Of a stretch of DNA of 64,000 nucleotides, positions 26,250 through 34,923 are shown in pieces. The stretch spans positions 1 through 64,000 of the forward strand of contig JBHJNL010000027.1 in the NCBI GenBank assembly GCA_050330855.1, given 5' to 3'. Under the pieces are notes generated by a model. That model did not search any database, was not told the origin of the DNA, and saw only the letters and a list, made by a program, of their open reading frames with translations. The stretch's first letter is position 1. Each line of letters starts with the position of its first letter. This DNA comes from RCC1774 sp050330855 (lineage in GTDB: Bacteria; Cyanobacteriota; Cyanobacteriia; Thermosynechococcales; Thermosynechococcaceae). The position numbers were made by a program, and so were the translations under genes.

Positions 26250-26972
26250 CTAAAGTTGACCTGTGATCGCAAGTTTCATTTCACGGACGGCTCGTTCTAG
26301 ACCAACGAGGACAGAGCGGCTAATGATGGTGTGGCCGATGTTGAGTTCTTCCATACCCTCTAGGCAGGCGATCGGGTAGGTATTCCAGTAGGTGAGGCCG
26401 TGGCCCCCATTCACCCGCAATCCTAGCGCAATGGCTTGTTTACAACCCTGAGCTAAAATCTCTAGCTCCTTGGCTTGGGCTGCTTCGCCCTTCGCTTCAG
26501 CATAGGAGCCCGTGTGCAGCTCAATGAACTTGGCCCCCACCGCAGCAGAGGCATCAATTTGGGCGGTATCTGCATCAATAAACAAGCTCACCGGAATGTT
26601 TGCGGCCTGCAGTTTACCAACGGCTTTGGCGAGGTAGGGCTGTTGACCGACAATATCGAGTCCCCCTTCGGTGGTAACTTCTTCGCGCTTTTCGGGGACG
26701 AGGGTGACATAGTCGGGCTGAATATCAAGGGCAATACCCACCATCTCTTCGGTGGCAGCCATTTCTAGATTCAGGTGGGTACGAACCGTTTCCCGCAGTA
26801 GGCGCACATCTCGATCTTGAATGTGACGGCGATCTTCTCTGAGATGCACCGTAATGCCATCTGCTCCAGCTAATTCTGCCAAAACAGCCGCAGAAACGGG
26901 GTCCGGTTCTACAGTGCGGCGGGCTTGGCGAATGGTGGCAACGTGGTCAATATTGACGCCTAAAGTGGGCAA
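26250..26972 (-). CDS. pdxJ: Pyridoxine 5'-phosphate synthase
   Basis: Condenses 1-deoxyxylulose-5-phosphate with 3-amino-2-oxopropyl phosphate in vitamin B6 synthesis. 240 residues, normal length. Family segments: LGVNIDHVATIRQARRT, ADGITVHLREDRRHIQD, YVTLVPEKREEVTTEGGLD, VSLFIDADTAQIDASAAVGAKFIELHTG and RVNGGHGLTYWN. It is followed by leuD on the same strand. Confidence 0.97.
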   Translation of the reverse strand: MPTLGVNIDHVATIRQARRTVEPDPVSAAVLAELAGADGITVHLREDRRHIQDRDVRLLRETVRTHLNLEMAATEEMVGIALDIQPDYVTLVPEKREEVTTEGGLDIVGQQPYLAKAVGKLQAANIPVSLFIDADTAQIDASAAVGAKFIELHTGSYAEAKGEAAQAKELEILAQGCKQAIALGLRVNGGHGLTYWNTYPIACLEGMEELNIGHTIISRSVLVGLERAVREMKLAITGQL

Positions 26973-27125
26973 GGTCTGATCCTCTCTGTTCCTGAGAAAT
27001 AGTTTAAATCATGACATTTCTGTGCAGGAAGCCGCAAGCGCGGGGTCATCCTGACTGTACTTTTTCAGCAAGTCCTAGTTAAAGTGTAGGCTATACAACC
27101 GCTATCTCCTGGCATCTCCAACAGC

Positions 27126-27255
27126 GAGATCGCCCCCCTACAAGCAGATCTGCGATCTCAAATTGCGGTGGAATCGAGATCGCTCTCAAAAACCTCAAGC
27201 CAGACTGCGATATGGACATGCGATCGCAAACCTAATGCTGGAGAGATGCGATCTC
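27126..27255. repeat. Cluster of HIP1-like octamers
   Basis: Five octamers in 130 bases: GAGATCGC at 27126-27133 and 27176-27183, GCGATCTC at 27152-27159 and 27248-27255, and canonical GCGATCGC at 27220-27227. The first four are the one-base variant of HIP1, the abundant cyanobacterial palindrome. The surrounding 371 bases (26973-27344) hold no gene. Confidence 0.7.
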
Positions 27256-27344
27256 ACCTCATGCAGGGGACGAGTAATCCACGCAGATCTGTTTGAAGGT
27301 TGATACACTTGAAGCAGCTTCAAGTAACGATTTCATCAAGCGCT

Positions 27345-27539
27345 ATGCAAAGTATTCAGGCGGAAGAAGAGCTAGTCGGTTCAATTCGGCGTTTTGGTTC
27401 ACAGGGCATCACCTATGAAGTATTGGGGATTGAAGAACACTCCAATAATGGTTCTGTGGTCAAAATTCATATCTTTGAAACCGGTGAAGAGACAGACTAT
27501 AGCCTCGAAGATGCCTTGAATGATCCCCAAGAAAGTTAA
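27345..27539 (+). CDS. DUF5397-family protein, possible antitoxin partner of VapD
   Basis: 64 residues from ATG 27345 (MQSIQAEEELVGSIRRFG); the frame runs further upstream to 27300 but the family core begins here. VGSIRRFGSQGITYEVLGIEE and KIHIFETGEETDYSLEDAL match the DUF5397 pattern of small proteins found next to VapD-like genes. Its stop (TAA) overlaps the vapD ATG by one base (TAATG), so the two are a unit. Antitoxin role is an inference from neighbourhood. Confidence 0.65.
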   Translation: MQSIQAEEELVGSIRRFGSQGITYEVLGIEEHSNNGSVVKIHIFETGEETDYSLEDALNDPQES

Positions 27540-27826
27540 TGTTTGCAATTTCATTTGATCTTGTTGTTGCAGACACAAAAGCAGCACACCCTGTTAGTGT
27601 GTCACAGGCTTATGCTGACATCGGTAATACTCTCTCTGATTATGGCTTCGAGTGAGTTCAAGGTAGCTTGTATATTACTGATGATGAAGACATGGCAAAA
27701 TTATTTCAGGCGATCATGGCCCTGAAGAGCCTAAGCTGGTTTCCGAAATCTGTGCGAGATATCCGTGCCTTTCGTGTTGAACAGTGGTCAGACTTCACTC
27801 AGACGATTAAGCAGTCCTCTGGATGA
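27539..27826 (+). pseudogene. vapD: VapD-like ribonuclease interrupted by an in-frame stop
   Basis: Reading on through one stop gives a full-length 95-codon VapD/Cas2-fold protein: MFAISFDLVVADTKA, SVSQAYADIGNTLSDYGFE, then a TGA at codon 39 (27653-27655), then VQGSLYITDDEDMAKLFQAI and SVRDIRAFRVEQWSDF, ending at 27826. VapD proteins have a basic residue and VQGSVY after GFE, so the TGA probably came from a CGA arginine codon. The rest of the frame is clean, suggesting recent loss. A sequencing error or read-through is possible. Confidence 0.75.
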
Positions 27827-27895
27827 CAAAATATATCTAAGGTGACTCAATTAAGTCGCACATCGCCTTACCTTTCTGTTCGGGAGGCCGCAAGC

Positions 27896-28222
27896 TCAGT
27901 GCCATCCCTGTTCGGCTTGGTCCAGAACGTAGGTAGAGACCGCCTGTATCTCTGGGGCGCTGAGGGTATCGGCGTAGGCCGACATATTGTTTCTGCCGTT
28001 GGTGACCAGGGTTGCGATCGCATCCACTGTATCCACCTCATTTTTCTGCAGTGCCTTTAATTTCAGAGTCTTGCCCCGCCGTAGAATATTTTTGCCCTGG
28101 GGATGACAGCTTGCACAATGGGTTGCGAATAGTGCTGATCCGTCTGCTTGGGCTGCTGATGCAGGTGAAGCCATCCCTATCGTGATAGTCAACAACAAGA
28201 TTGCAGCTAAGAATAGGCGCAT
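27896..28222 (-). CDS. petJ: Cytochrome c6-like electron carrier
   Basis: 108 residues from ATG 28222. A signal peptide (MRLFLAAILLLTITIGMASPASA) directs it to the thylakoid lumen. The haem site is CASCH at about residues 37-41, and the Met ligand lies in NGRNNMSAYADTLS. The C-terminal QAEQGW matches cytochrome c6. It carries electrons from cytochrome b6f to photosystem I or the terminal oxidase. Typical c6 has a CAACH motif, so it could be a c6-like variant. A frame extending upstream to 28297 is not needed. Confidence 0.85.
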   Translation of the reverse strand: MRLFLAAILLLTITIGMASPASAAQADGSALFATHCASCHPQGKNILRRGKTLKLKALQKNEVDTVDAIATLVTNGRNNMSAYADTLSAPEIQAVSTYVLDQAEQGWH

Positions 28223-28244
28223 TTTGGTTTTGCTTTGATAGGAC

Positions 28245-29069
28245 TCAAGAATTACTGTAGCAATTTGGGTGTTTTCTACATCGAATCCCCACCGCAATTC
28301 CCCCCAAACACAGCAGCCCCATCACACCCGCCAACGGGTTTTCATTAATCCCTGTCACCCATGGGGACACGGCCCCCGTATAGGAGACCCAATCGCCTAC
28401 ATCAACGCAGTAATAGGCCCACACCAACCCGGCATGGAGTCCCATCGCTAGCCCCAATCGTCCGTTCAGCGATCGCTTACACCACACCAGCGTTGCGCCC
28501 AGAAGAAACAGACCAAAAATCTGGGGCAAGCCCTTCACAATCTCTGACCAAGGTTTGATGTAGTGTAGGGCTGCAAAAATAGCGCTGCTGGTGATCAAAG
28601 CCGTCCCCAAAGAATAATCTTTTTCTAGTTCATGCAACAGCCAACCCCGAAAGAACAGCTCTTCAGCAAAGCCTACCGCTAAGGCCACGGCTAACCCCGC
28701 AAAAATGAGAGCGATTCCAGGTACCTGATGCCAGACGAGCCATCCCAGCATCGATTCCAGCGTCAGCAGAAGCCCCAGCGAGAGGCCACCGATGACAACG
28801 CCGAGCAAAAGCCCCTTAAAATTGTGTCCACTGAGATCGAGGCCATAGTGTTGCAGCGGTGACCTATAGCCGTAAAACCGCTTAGACCATTGATATAGCC
28901 CCGCGATAAACAGCAGATAGAGCAAAATTAGCGCCCCGTTACCGGCACTGGCGATTCCCCAGAGTTGAATCAAAATCAGGGCCGGAAAGCACCAGACCAG
29001 CAGCAATAAACCAAAAAAGACCCCCATTCTGACGGGAGCCGAACGGTGCGCCCATTGACGCAGACTCAT
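28245..29069 (-). CDS. CPBP-family intramembrane metalloprotease
   Basis: 274 residues with eight or so hydrophobic helices. The CAAX-protease/bacteriocin-processing motifs are visible: EELFFRGWLLHELE (catalytic Glu pair), FAALHYIKPW (His) and MGLHAGLVWAYY (second His). Cyanobacteria have several such membrane proteases, mostly of unknown substrate. It lies 22 bases upstream of the cytochrome gene on the same strand and 6 bases downstream of clpS. Confidence 0.88.
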   Translation of the reverse strand: MSLRQWAHRSAPVRMGVFFGLLLLVWCFPALILIQLWGIASAGNGALILLYLLFIAGLYQWSKRFYGYRSPLQHYGLDLSGHNFKGLLLGVVIGGLSLGLLLTLESMLGWLVWHQVPGIALIFAGLAVALAVGFAEELFFRGWLLHELEKDYSLGTALITSSAIFAALHYIKPWSEIVKGLPQIFGLFLLGATLVWCKRSLNGRLGLAMGLHAGLVWAYYCVDVGDWVSYTGAVSPWVTGINENPLAGVMGLLCLGGIAVGIRCRKHPNCYSNS

Positions 29070-29075
29070 GTCGCA

Positions 29076-29357
29076 CTACTCATCAGGTTCTATTGTGCTC
29101 GTCAAACCATGCATTTTCATCGTTTCACAATAGAACTCTGCAGGTTCTAGGGCGCAGGTTGTGACGAGGGCAATTCCGTTGGCGTGGGCCTCCATCATGA
29201 TGCTGACGGCCTGGGGCTGGGTAAGGCTATTGACCGTTTTCAGAAGAACCTCAACCACATGCTCCATGGAATTGAGGTCGTCATTGTGCAGTAAGACCCG
29301 GTATCGAGGCGCAAGTTTACGAACCGTTGATTGTTTGTCGATAGTTTCAACAGACAT
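29076..29357 (-). CDS. clpS: ATP-dependent Clp protease adaptor ClpS
   Basis: 93 residues from ATG 29357 (MSVETIDKQ). The ClpS core is clear: YRVLLHNDDLNSMEHVVEVLLKTV, QAVSIMMEAHANGIALVTTCALEPAEFY. It binds N-end-rule substrates and delivers them to ClpAP/ClpCP; LNSMEHVV includes the hydrophobic substrate pocket. The frame runs upstream to 29405 but lacks conservation there. Ends 6 bases before the CPBP gene. Confidence 0.93.
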   Translation of the reverse strand: MSVETIDKQSTVRKLAPRYRVLLHNDDLNSMEHVVEVLLKTVNSLTQPQAVSIMMEAHANGIALVTTCALEPAEFYCETMKMHGLTSTIEPDE

Positions 29358-29522
29358 GATCTTAACTCTTTGCAAATTAGGGGTGAATAAAAGAGGCTGG
29401 CTCACCGTGCACTTACTCTACAGCTTCAGGGGTCTAATGCCCCTCAAAGATGTAATGGTCAACGGTTGCCTACAGCTTTGTATTGTAGCGCTGCCGCCTA
29501 GTTGCTAACAAGTTGAGGCCGG

Positions 29523-31589
29523 TCAACCGTGAACGGCCTTGCCCACCGCAGCGGTTTTGCCTGCCGCTGTTTGGAGGACTTCGACCAATACAGCGAGATC
29601 AGCTTCTGACAACGAGAGGCCCGATGGCAATAGCTCAGCACACTCATAGACGGTCACGTGTTCAAGTTGATGGGCTTGAGTCGCCACTGTAGCATCAACG
29701 ATTACAAAGGGCAGTTTAAACAGCGGGGAGGCTTGATCAAGGTGTCGGAGTGGAGCAGGATCAGGACTGGTGTAGAGCATCACTCTGGGTTTCCAGATCG
29801 GGAGCAGCAGTTCAGCCTCTTCAAGAGTTTCGATGGCAACCACCTGGCAGCCTTGCAGGTTAAGGCGTTGGCTCAGAGTTGTGACTCTAGTGGGATGCGC
29901 GCCCTGAGCAGTGGTCTCTAGGTGTAGAATCGTCAGTCTGCTGGATGCTAGCAGAGTAGGGGGAACGTGATTGGAAGTCCCATTGCTGGTTTTGAGTTGC
30001 CCATTTTTGGGGACGGCTTTTGAAGATCTCAAACACTGATCTAGGCATTGCGAGACCGCCTCATTGGTAATGGGCAGCGTGAGAACGTGCTGCACTCCGG
30101 TCTGCTCTACTTGTGGTTGAGCGGCGTCACCCACGACCACAATCGGCGTTTTGTTAGAACGATGCTGAAGCAGCGTTAACAGTTGCTGCAACAAAGGCTG
30201 GAGGCTCGCTTGAGTCAAAAAGACAACGGCAGGTTGAAGCTGATTGATCGCGGCAATGGCCTCCAGGCCAGCTTGGGTCACCACAACCTGATAGCCCAGA
30301 GCGTTTAAGCCCTTGGTTAAGGCGGTCATGATCTGAGCCAGAGCGGATCGGTCTGTTGCACTCTGATCGGCCGTGACGATGACCACTAGACGCTCACTCA
30401 ATTGTTTGATCAACTGAGGGTCTGTGGGAATGGCCGCTAGATTGGGCGGAATGATTAAGCTCGTTTCAGTGGAGCGAGAGGCTGTCAGGGTGCCGTGATG
30501 GAGGTGAGCGAGGTGATGGGCAACAGATTGGTGCAGGGACTGAACAGATGGGCTATACCCTCGTTCAAGCTCTAGCTGGATAGATCCTTGGGCTGAAGTT
30601 AGTGCCTCAGTGACAGAGACGGTAAAGCGAATCCAGCCTCCCAGTGGCTTCACTACCAGTCTGATCGGGCGGTGCATCGACCCATGATGGCGGAGCAAGG
30701 CAACCAAAATATGTTGTAGATGATTTCGATCTGCAATCAGAGCTGGAATCTGTTCATCAATGTCTAGCTGGATGGCCGGATAGGTTTCTAAATCGGGTGC
30801 CTTTGTCGGTGGGGTGGCGATCGCAACAGCCTTCTCGCAGATCTCTCGCACCTCGACCACGTCGGGCTGTAGGGTGAGACGTTGATCTTGAGCCTCTGAT
30901 AGGAGCAGTACCTCTTTAACAATGGCCGTGAGCTGATCGCTTTTCTGGTGAATCATCTCTAGGTAATGGCGCTGACGGCCTGTGAGCGCCCCTAAATGAC
31001 TATGCTGGAACACGTTGAGCAAGCCCAATAGAGCCGTGAGGGGGTTTTTAAGCTCATGGCTAATCTCTGCTAATAGCTCAGTTTGTCTTTGGCGCTCCAG
31101 GGTCAAATGAATGGTTTGAGCTGGAAGCTCGCCATGGGTTGCAAGATTTCTTTGGGCTAGGGCAGGTAAAAGACGCGGCAGGTCGACAAGACCCAGAAAG
31201 TATCCGGTGTCGCGGTCTGTAATGCCCCACAGGAGAGGCTGTTCTGGGGAAGGTGCCTGTAAATGGGACCAAAATTGCTGTAGGGAGGTGCTGGCCGGCA
31301 AGCACTGGAGGGGAACGAGGAGAGAGCCAAGTACGACAACAGTAGGTTGATCGCCTGGGTTAATGGTGTACTGCAGGAGGTTGGACAGGGGGATTGCCCC
31401 CAGGGGCTGGCGTTGAGCATCTAGCACCACGACCTGGGTGATATTTTGGCGTGCAGAAGACTCTTCCCGTTGCTCAGCCCATGCTGTGGCCGTTTCATAG
31501 AGCGGTGCCCATGCCTGCTCTAAATCAGCACATTGGCACATTAAGACCGGCTCAATCAATTCCCCTAGCGTATCGAGATGGGTTGGCAC
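29523..31589 (-). CDS. Hybrid histidine kinase-like protein with degenerate ATPase and two pseudo-receivers
   Basis: 688 residues. The N-terminus resembles CBS/sensor modules. A canonical dimerisation/phosphorylation helix holds ELLAEISHELKNPLTALLGLL with His178. The following ATPase region keeps ADRNHLQHILVALLRH but no convincing GxG ATP-lid motif, so kinase activity is doubtful. The C-terminal 290 residues fold as two receiver-like domains (LVVIVTADQSATDRS and LTILHLETTAQGAH starts) with no phosphoacceptor Asp at the usual place in either. It probably acts as a scaffold or a partly inactive sensor. No partner regulator is adjacent. Confidence 0.7.
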   Translation of the reverse strand: MPTHLDTLGELIEPVLMCQCADLEQAWAPLYETATAWAEQREESSARQNITQVVVLDAQRQPLGAIPLSNLLQYTINPGDQPTVVVLGSLLVPLQCLPASTSLQQFWSHLQAPSPEQPLLWGITDRDTGYFLGLVDLPRLLPALAQRNLATHGELPAQTIHLTLERQRQTELLAEISHELKNPLTALLGLLNVFQHSHLGALTGRQRHYLEMIHQKSDQLTAIVKEVLLLSEAQDQRLTLQPDVVEVREICEKAVAIATPPTKAPDLETYPAIQLDIDEQIPALIADRNHLQHILVALLRHHGSMHRPIRLVVKPLGGWIRFTVSVTEALTSAQGSIQLELERGYSPSVQSLHQSVAHHLAHLHHGTLTASRSTETSLIIPPNLAAIPTDPQLIKQLSERLVVIVTADQSATDRSALAQIMTALTKGLNALGYQVVVTQAGLEAIAAINQLQPAVVFLTQASLQPLLQQLLTLLQHRSNKTPIVVVGDAAQPQVEQTGVQHVLTLPITNEAVSQCLDQCLRSSKAVPKNGQLKTSNGTSNHVPPTLLASSRLTILHLETTAQGAHPTRVTTLSQRLNLQGCQVVAIETLEEAELLLPIWKPRVMLYTSPDPAPLRHLDQASPLFKLPFVIVDATVATQAHQLEHVTVYECAELLPSGLSLSEADLAVLVEVLQTAAGKTAAVGKAVHG

Positions 31590-31654
31590 GAATCTATAAG
31601 GTGGTAAACAACCATGAAACCAGCCCGATCAGCCCCCTATGCAGGGAAAATCAT

Positions 31655-33052
31655 CTACAGAACTTGTAACACAAACCGTGCGATCGCAAAGTATATCAAC
31701 ACCCCTAATACATCCACCGCCGTCGTAATAAAGGGGGCTGACATTAAGGCGGGGTCAAAGCCCAGTACCCGAAATAAAAACGGGAGCGCCGATCCGGCAA
31801 TGGACGCCAGGATAGAAATGGCGACTAAGCTCAGGCCCACGGAGATCGCCACCGCTAGATTTCCCTGCAGCACATAGGCCCAAAGAATCACGATCGCCCC
31901 CAACATCAGGCCGAGAATGGTTCCAGCCATGGCCTCGCGCCGAATCACCCAGAGGGCATGGCCGGGTCTCATGGTATCAACATTGAGGCTACGGATCACC
32001 ACCGTTGAAGATTGAGCGCCGACGTTGCCCCCCGTCCCAATTAACAGTGGGATAAAGCTAGAGAGCGCCACAACCTGCTTCAAAAGGCTCTCTTGGCTAT
32101 GGATGACGGCGGTGGTGCCCGTGTTCGTGATTAGCAACACCAACAGCCAGAGAACGCGTCTGCGGGCCACGGTGATCAGGCTGCTCTTAAAGTAGTCATC
32201 CGTCCCGGACTGGATCCCCCCCATCGTGTAGATGTCTTCGGTGGTCTCCTGCTCCATGATGTCGGCAGCATCATCGACGGTGACAATGCCTACCAAACGC
32301 TGTTCTCGATCCACCACCGGAATCGCCAAGAAATCGTAACGCTGAATGATGCGGGCGACTTCTTCTTGGTCTGTATCGGTGCTGACAAAGACGGCATCAC
32401 GGGTCATGACTTCGGCAATTTTTTGTTCCGGTGCCGCTGTCACCAGTTCCCGCAGAGAGAGGGTTCCTGTCAAGTGGCGAGCGGTATCGGTCACGTAGAG
32501 GTAATACACCGTTTCGGTGAACCGCGCCAATTGCCGGATTCGCTCTAGGGCTTGAAACACCGTGATGTTCTCCTTGAGTGAGACATACTCCGGCGTCATG
32601 ATCCGTCCGGCGGTGTCGGCCTCATATCCCAGCAGCAGCGCCGTAGCCTGCCGCTCTAATGGACTCAACTGCTCTTGAATGCGGGTCACAATTTTGGCGG
32701 GCAGTTCATCAAAGAGGCGAACGCGATCATCGGGAGACATCTTATCGACGATATCGAGGACATCTTGACGTTTAAAGTCTTCGATCAGGGCTTGCTGAAC
32801 TGCAGAGTTGAGATTTTCATACACTTCGATGGCTTCGTCTTTAGGCAAGAGACGAAAGGCAATCGCCTGCATGGCTTCGGGCAATTCTTCAATAGCTTCA
32901 GCAATATCGGCAGGCTGCACCGGGACCAATAATGCCTTGGCCCCTTCTAGATTGTTGCGCTCCAGAAGCATGCGGAGTTGAGATCGCACCAGTTCTCGCA
33001 GTTCTCTGCGAGAGATACTTTGAATCTGCAAATTTTGTGTTTCTTCCGCCAA
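31655..33052 (-). CDS. mgtE: MgtE-family magnesium transporter
   Basis: 465-residue Mg2+ channel/transporter. N-terminal superhelical domain with PADIAEAIEELP and MSPDDRVRLFDELP repeats, two CBS domains (AGRIMTPEYVSL to IPVVDREQRLVGIVTVDDAADIMEQETTED), then five membrane helices with the pore motif PLLIGTGGNVGAQSSTVVIRSL. The CBS and N domains normally sense cytosolic Mg2+. Start is TTG at 33052, the only in-frame start before an upstream stop; an ATG just upstream is out of frame. Confidence 0.95.
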   Translation of the reverse strand: MAEETQNLQIQSISRRELRELVRSQLRMLLERNNLEGAKALLVPVQPADIAEAIEELPEAMQAIAFRLLPKDEAIEVYENLNSAVQQALIEDFKRQDVLDIVDKMSPDDRVRLFDELPAKIVTRIQEQLSPLERQATALLLGYEADTAGRIMTPEYVSLKENITVFQALERIRQLARFTETVYYLYVTDTARHLTGTLSLRELVTAAPEQKIAEVMTRDAVFVSTDTDQEEVARIIQRYDFLAIPVVDREQRLVGIVTVDDAADIMEQETTEDIYTMGGIQSGTDDYFKSSLITVARRRVLWLLVLLITNTGTTAVIHSQESLLKQVVALSSFIPLLIGTGGNVGAQSSTVVIRSLNVDTMRPGHALWVIRREAMAGTILGLMLGAIVILWAYVLQGNLAVAISVGLSLVAISILASIAGSALPFLFRVLGFDPALMSAPFITTAVDVLGVLIYFAIARFVLQVL

Positions 33053-33319
33053 GCCATACCCTCATCGCATTGCTGCCCACTTAAGAATACAGGGGCATTG
33101 AACCTGTGGAGCTGATCATTCAAGACTTAGGCCAATCTTAAAGTCTTAGGGTGTTTTCTTTAATCTGTATTAATCTGTAACAGCGGTGCCTAGATTAAGA
33201 GGGGACTCCCCCACTATTCTGCCCAGGGATACCCAGCAAGTTAGCAAAAATCTGATCTTGCTAAAACCCTAGATTATGCTAGTGTAGATTTCTGTGCCTG
33301 TAAGGCATACACCCCTTGA

Positions 33320-33391
33320 GGGTCGCTAACTCAATGGTAGAGTATTCGGCTTTTAACCGACTAGTTCCGGGTTCGAGTCCCGGGCGACCCA
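33320..33391 (+). tRNA. tRNA-Lys(TTT)
   Basis: 72 bases from GGGTCGC to GCGACCCA. A perfect 7-bp acceptor stem GGGTCGC/GCGACCC, a D-arm with AATGG, anticodon loop CTTTTAA giving TTT, and T-arm CCGGG-TTCGAGT-CCCGG. The 3' CCA is not encoded. One mismatch lies at the top of the anticodon stem. Confidence 0.93.
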
Positions 33392-33613
33392 TTTCAAACA
33401 AGTCCAAGCACCACCGCAGATCAGAGCACGCCTCTCTATGCTGGGCGTCCGACCCCGTTGGTCTAAGCATTTTTTCGTTCAGTCCTTGCACCAGAACAAC
33501 AAAAATTGATATTTATGCACCCCTAGGCCACTGGACGGGTTAGGATAACTTTAGATTAATGTAAGAATTGTGCGTGTCTCTCACCCCATTTTAAGTAATT
33601 AGGAGGATCATCG

Positions 33614-34693
33614 ATGGCGCTCGTACCTATGCGGCTTTTGCTAGACCATGCCGCTGAAGAAGGCTATGGCATTCCCGCCTATAACGTCAACAACATGGAG
33701 CAGATCATCTCGATCATGCAGGCTGCAGAAGAGGCTGATAGCCCAGTCATTTTGCAAGCGTCACGGGGCGCTCGCCAATATGCGGGTGAGAATTTCCTTC
33801 GTCATCTGATCTTGGCGGCAGTGGAATCCTATCCCCACATTCCCATTGCAATGCACCAAGACCACGGCAATAGCCCCACAACCTGCTATTCAGCCATGAA
33901 AAATGGCTTCACTAGCGTCATGATGGATGGCTCTTTAGAAGCTGATGCCAAGACCCCTGCTAGCTTCGACTACAACGTCGCCGTCACCAAGCAAGTCGTA
34001 GACGTGGCCCACGCCATTGGCGTCAGTGTTGAAGGTGAATTAGGCTGCCTCGGCTCTTTAGAAACAGGCCAAGGTGAAGCAGAAGATGGTCACGGTTTTG
34101 AAGGCACACTGAGCAAAGATCAGTTGCTCACAGACCCTGACGAAGCGGTTGAATTTGTGGAGCGAACTCAGGTTGATGCCTTGGCCGTTGCCATTGGCAC
34201 TAGCCACGGAGCCTATAAGTTTTCTCGCAAGCCCACTGGTGAAATTCTAGCGATTAGCCGTATTGAAGAAATTCATAACCGTCTTCCCAATACTCACTTA
34301 GTCATGCACGGTTCTTCTTCTGTGCCTCAAGAGTGGATTGATATTATCAATGCCAACGGTGGGAACATCCCTGAAACCTATGGCGTTCCCGTTGAAGAGA
34401 TTCAAAAGGGCATCAAGGTTGGCGTTCGCAAAGTCAACATTGACACCGATAACCGTCTTGCCATTACGGCAGCGATTCGTGAAGCGGCCTTCAAAGATCC
34501 ATCAAACTTTGACCCTCGCCACTTCCTCAAGCCTTCTATTGCTTACATGAAGAAGGTTTGTCTGCGGCGCTATGAATCTTTTGGTACTGCTGGCAATGCA
34601 AGCAAGATTAAACAGCAGCCCCTAGATGTGTATGCCATCAAGTATGAAAAGGGTGAGCTGGATGCTAAGGCGAAGCAAGCTGTAACGGCATAG
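33614..34693 (+). CDS. fba: Class II fructose-bisphosphate aldolase
   Basis: 359-residue zinc aldolase of the Calvin cycle and glycolysis, also used for sedoheptulose-1,7-bisphosphate in cyanobacteria. Visible: GYGIPAYNVNNMEQI, MHQDHGNSP with zinc His, VSVEGELGCLG, GTSHGAYKF with a second zinc His, and VMHGSSSVP and VRKVNIDTDNR for substrate phosphate. A strong ribosome-binding site (AGGAGGATC) lies 10 bases before the ATG. An intrinsic terminator follows the stop. Confidence 0.97.
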   Translation: MALVPMRLLLDHAAEEGYGIPAYNVNNMEQIISIMQAAEEADSPVILQASRGARQYAGENFLRHLILAAVESYPHIPIAMHQDHGNSPTTCYSAMKNGFTSVMMDGSLEADAKTPASFDYNVAVTKQVVDVAHAIGVSVEGELGCLGSLETGQGEAEDGHGFEGTLSKDQLLTDPDEAVEFVERTQVDALAVAIGTSHGAYKFSRKPTGEILAISRIEEIHNRLPNTHLVMHGSSSVPQEWIDIINANGGNIPETYGVPVEEIQKGIKVGVRKVNIDTDNRLAITAAIREAAFKDPSNFDPRHFLKPSIAYMKKVCLRRYESFGTAGNASKIKQQPLDVYAIKYEKGELDAKAKQAVTA

Positions 34694-34752
34694 CCCTCAT
34701 TGACGCCTCAGAGGGGCTAGCTACCCTTCTCAGTACTGAATAACGATTCACC

Positions 34753-34782
34753 GGAGAGACGCCTTTGTCTCTCCTTTTTTTT
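34753..34782 (+). terminator. Intrinsic terminator after fba
   Basis: GGAGAGAC (34753-34760) pairs with GTCTCTCC (34767-34774) around GCCTTT, followed by eight T. A textbook terminator 60 bases after the fba stop. Confidence 0.95.
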
Positions 34783-34823
34783 GAGCGATGCGATCTATTT
34801 TAATACTCAACTTAAGGGATCGG

Positions 34824-34923
34824 GATATAGCGGATTTCATAATTACAGAGAGCAGTATAATCTCTATAAACTATAACTGACGTGTCTTGTCCTGTACTCA
34901 ATAGATCTGGAATCCGCTATATC
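34824..34923. repeat. 100-bp MITE-like element with 13-bp perfect terminal inverted repeats
   Basis: GATATAGCGGATT (34824-34836) is the exact reverse complement of AATCCGCTATATC (34911-34923). The 74 bases between are AT-rich and non-coding. The termini look like those of IS630/IS5-type elements, so it may be a non-autonomous derivative. No clear target-site duplication is seen. Confidence 0.65.

Noticed and set aside
27842..28060. 72-codon plus-strand frame over the end of petJ
   Set aside because: Mostly antisense to the cytochrome gene; only the short repeat at its left is of interest.
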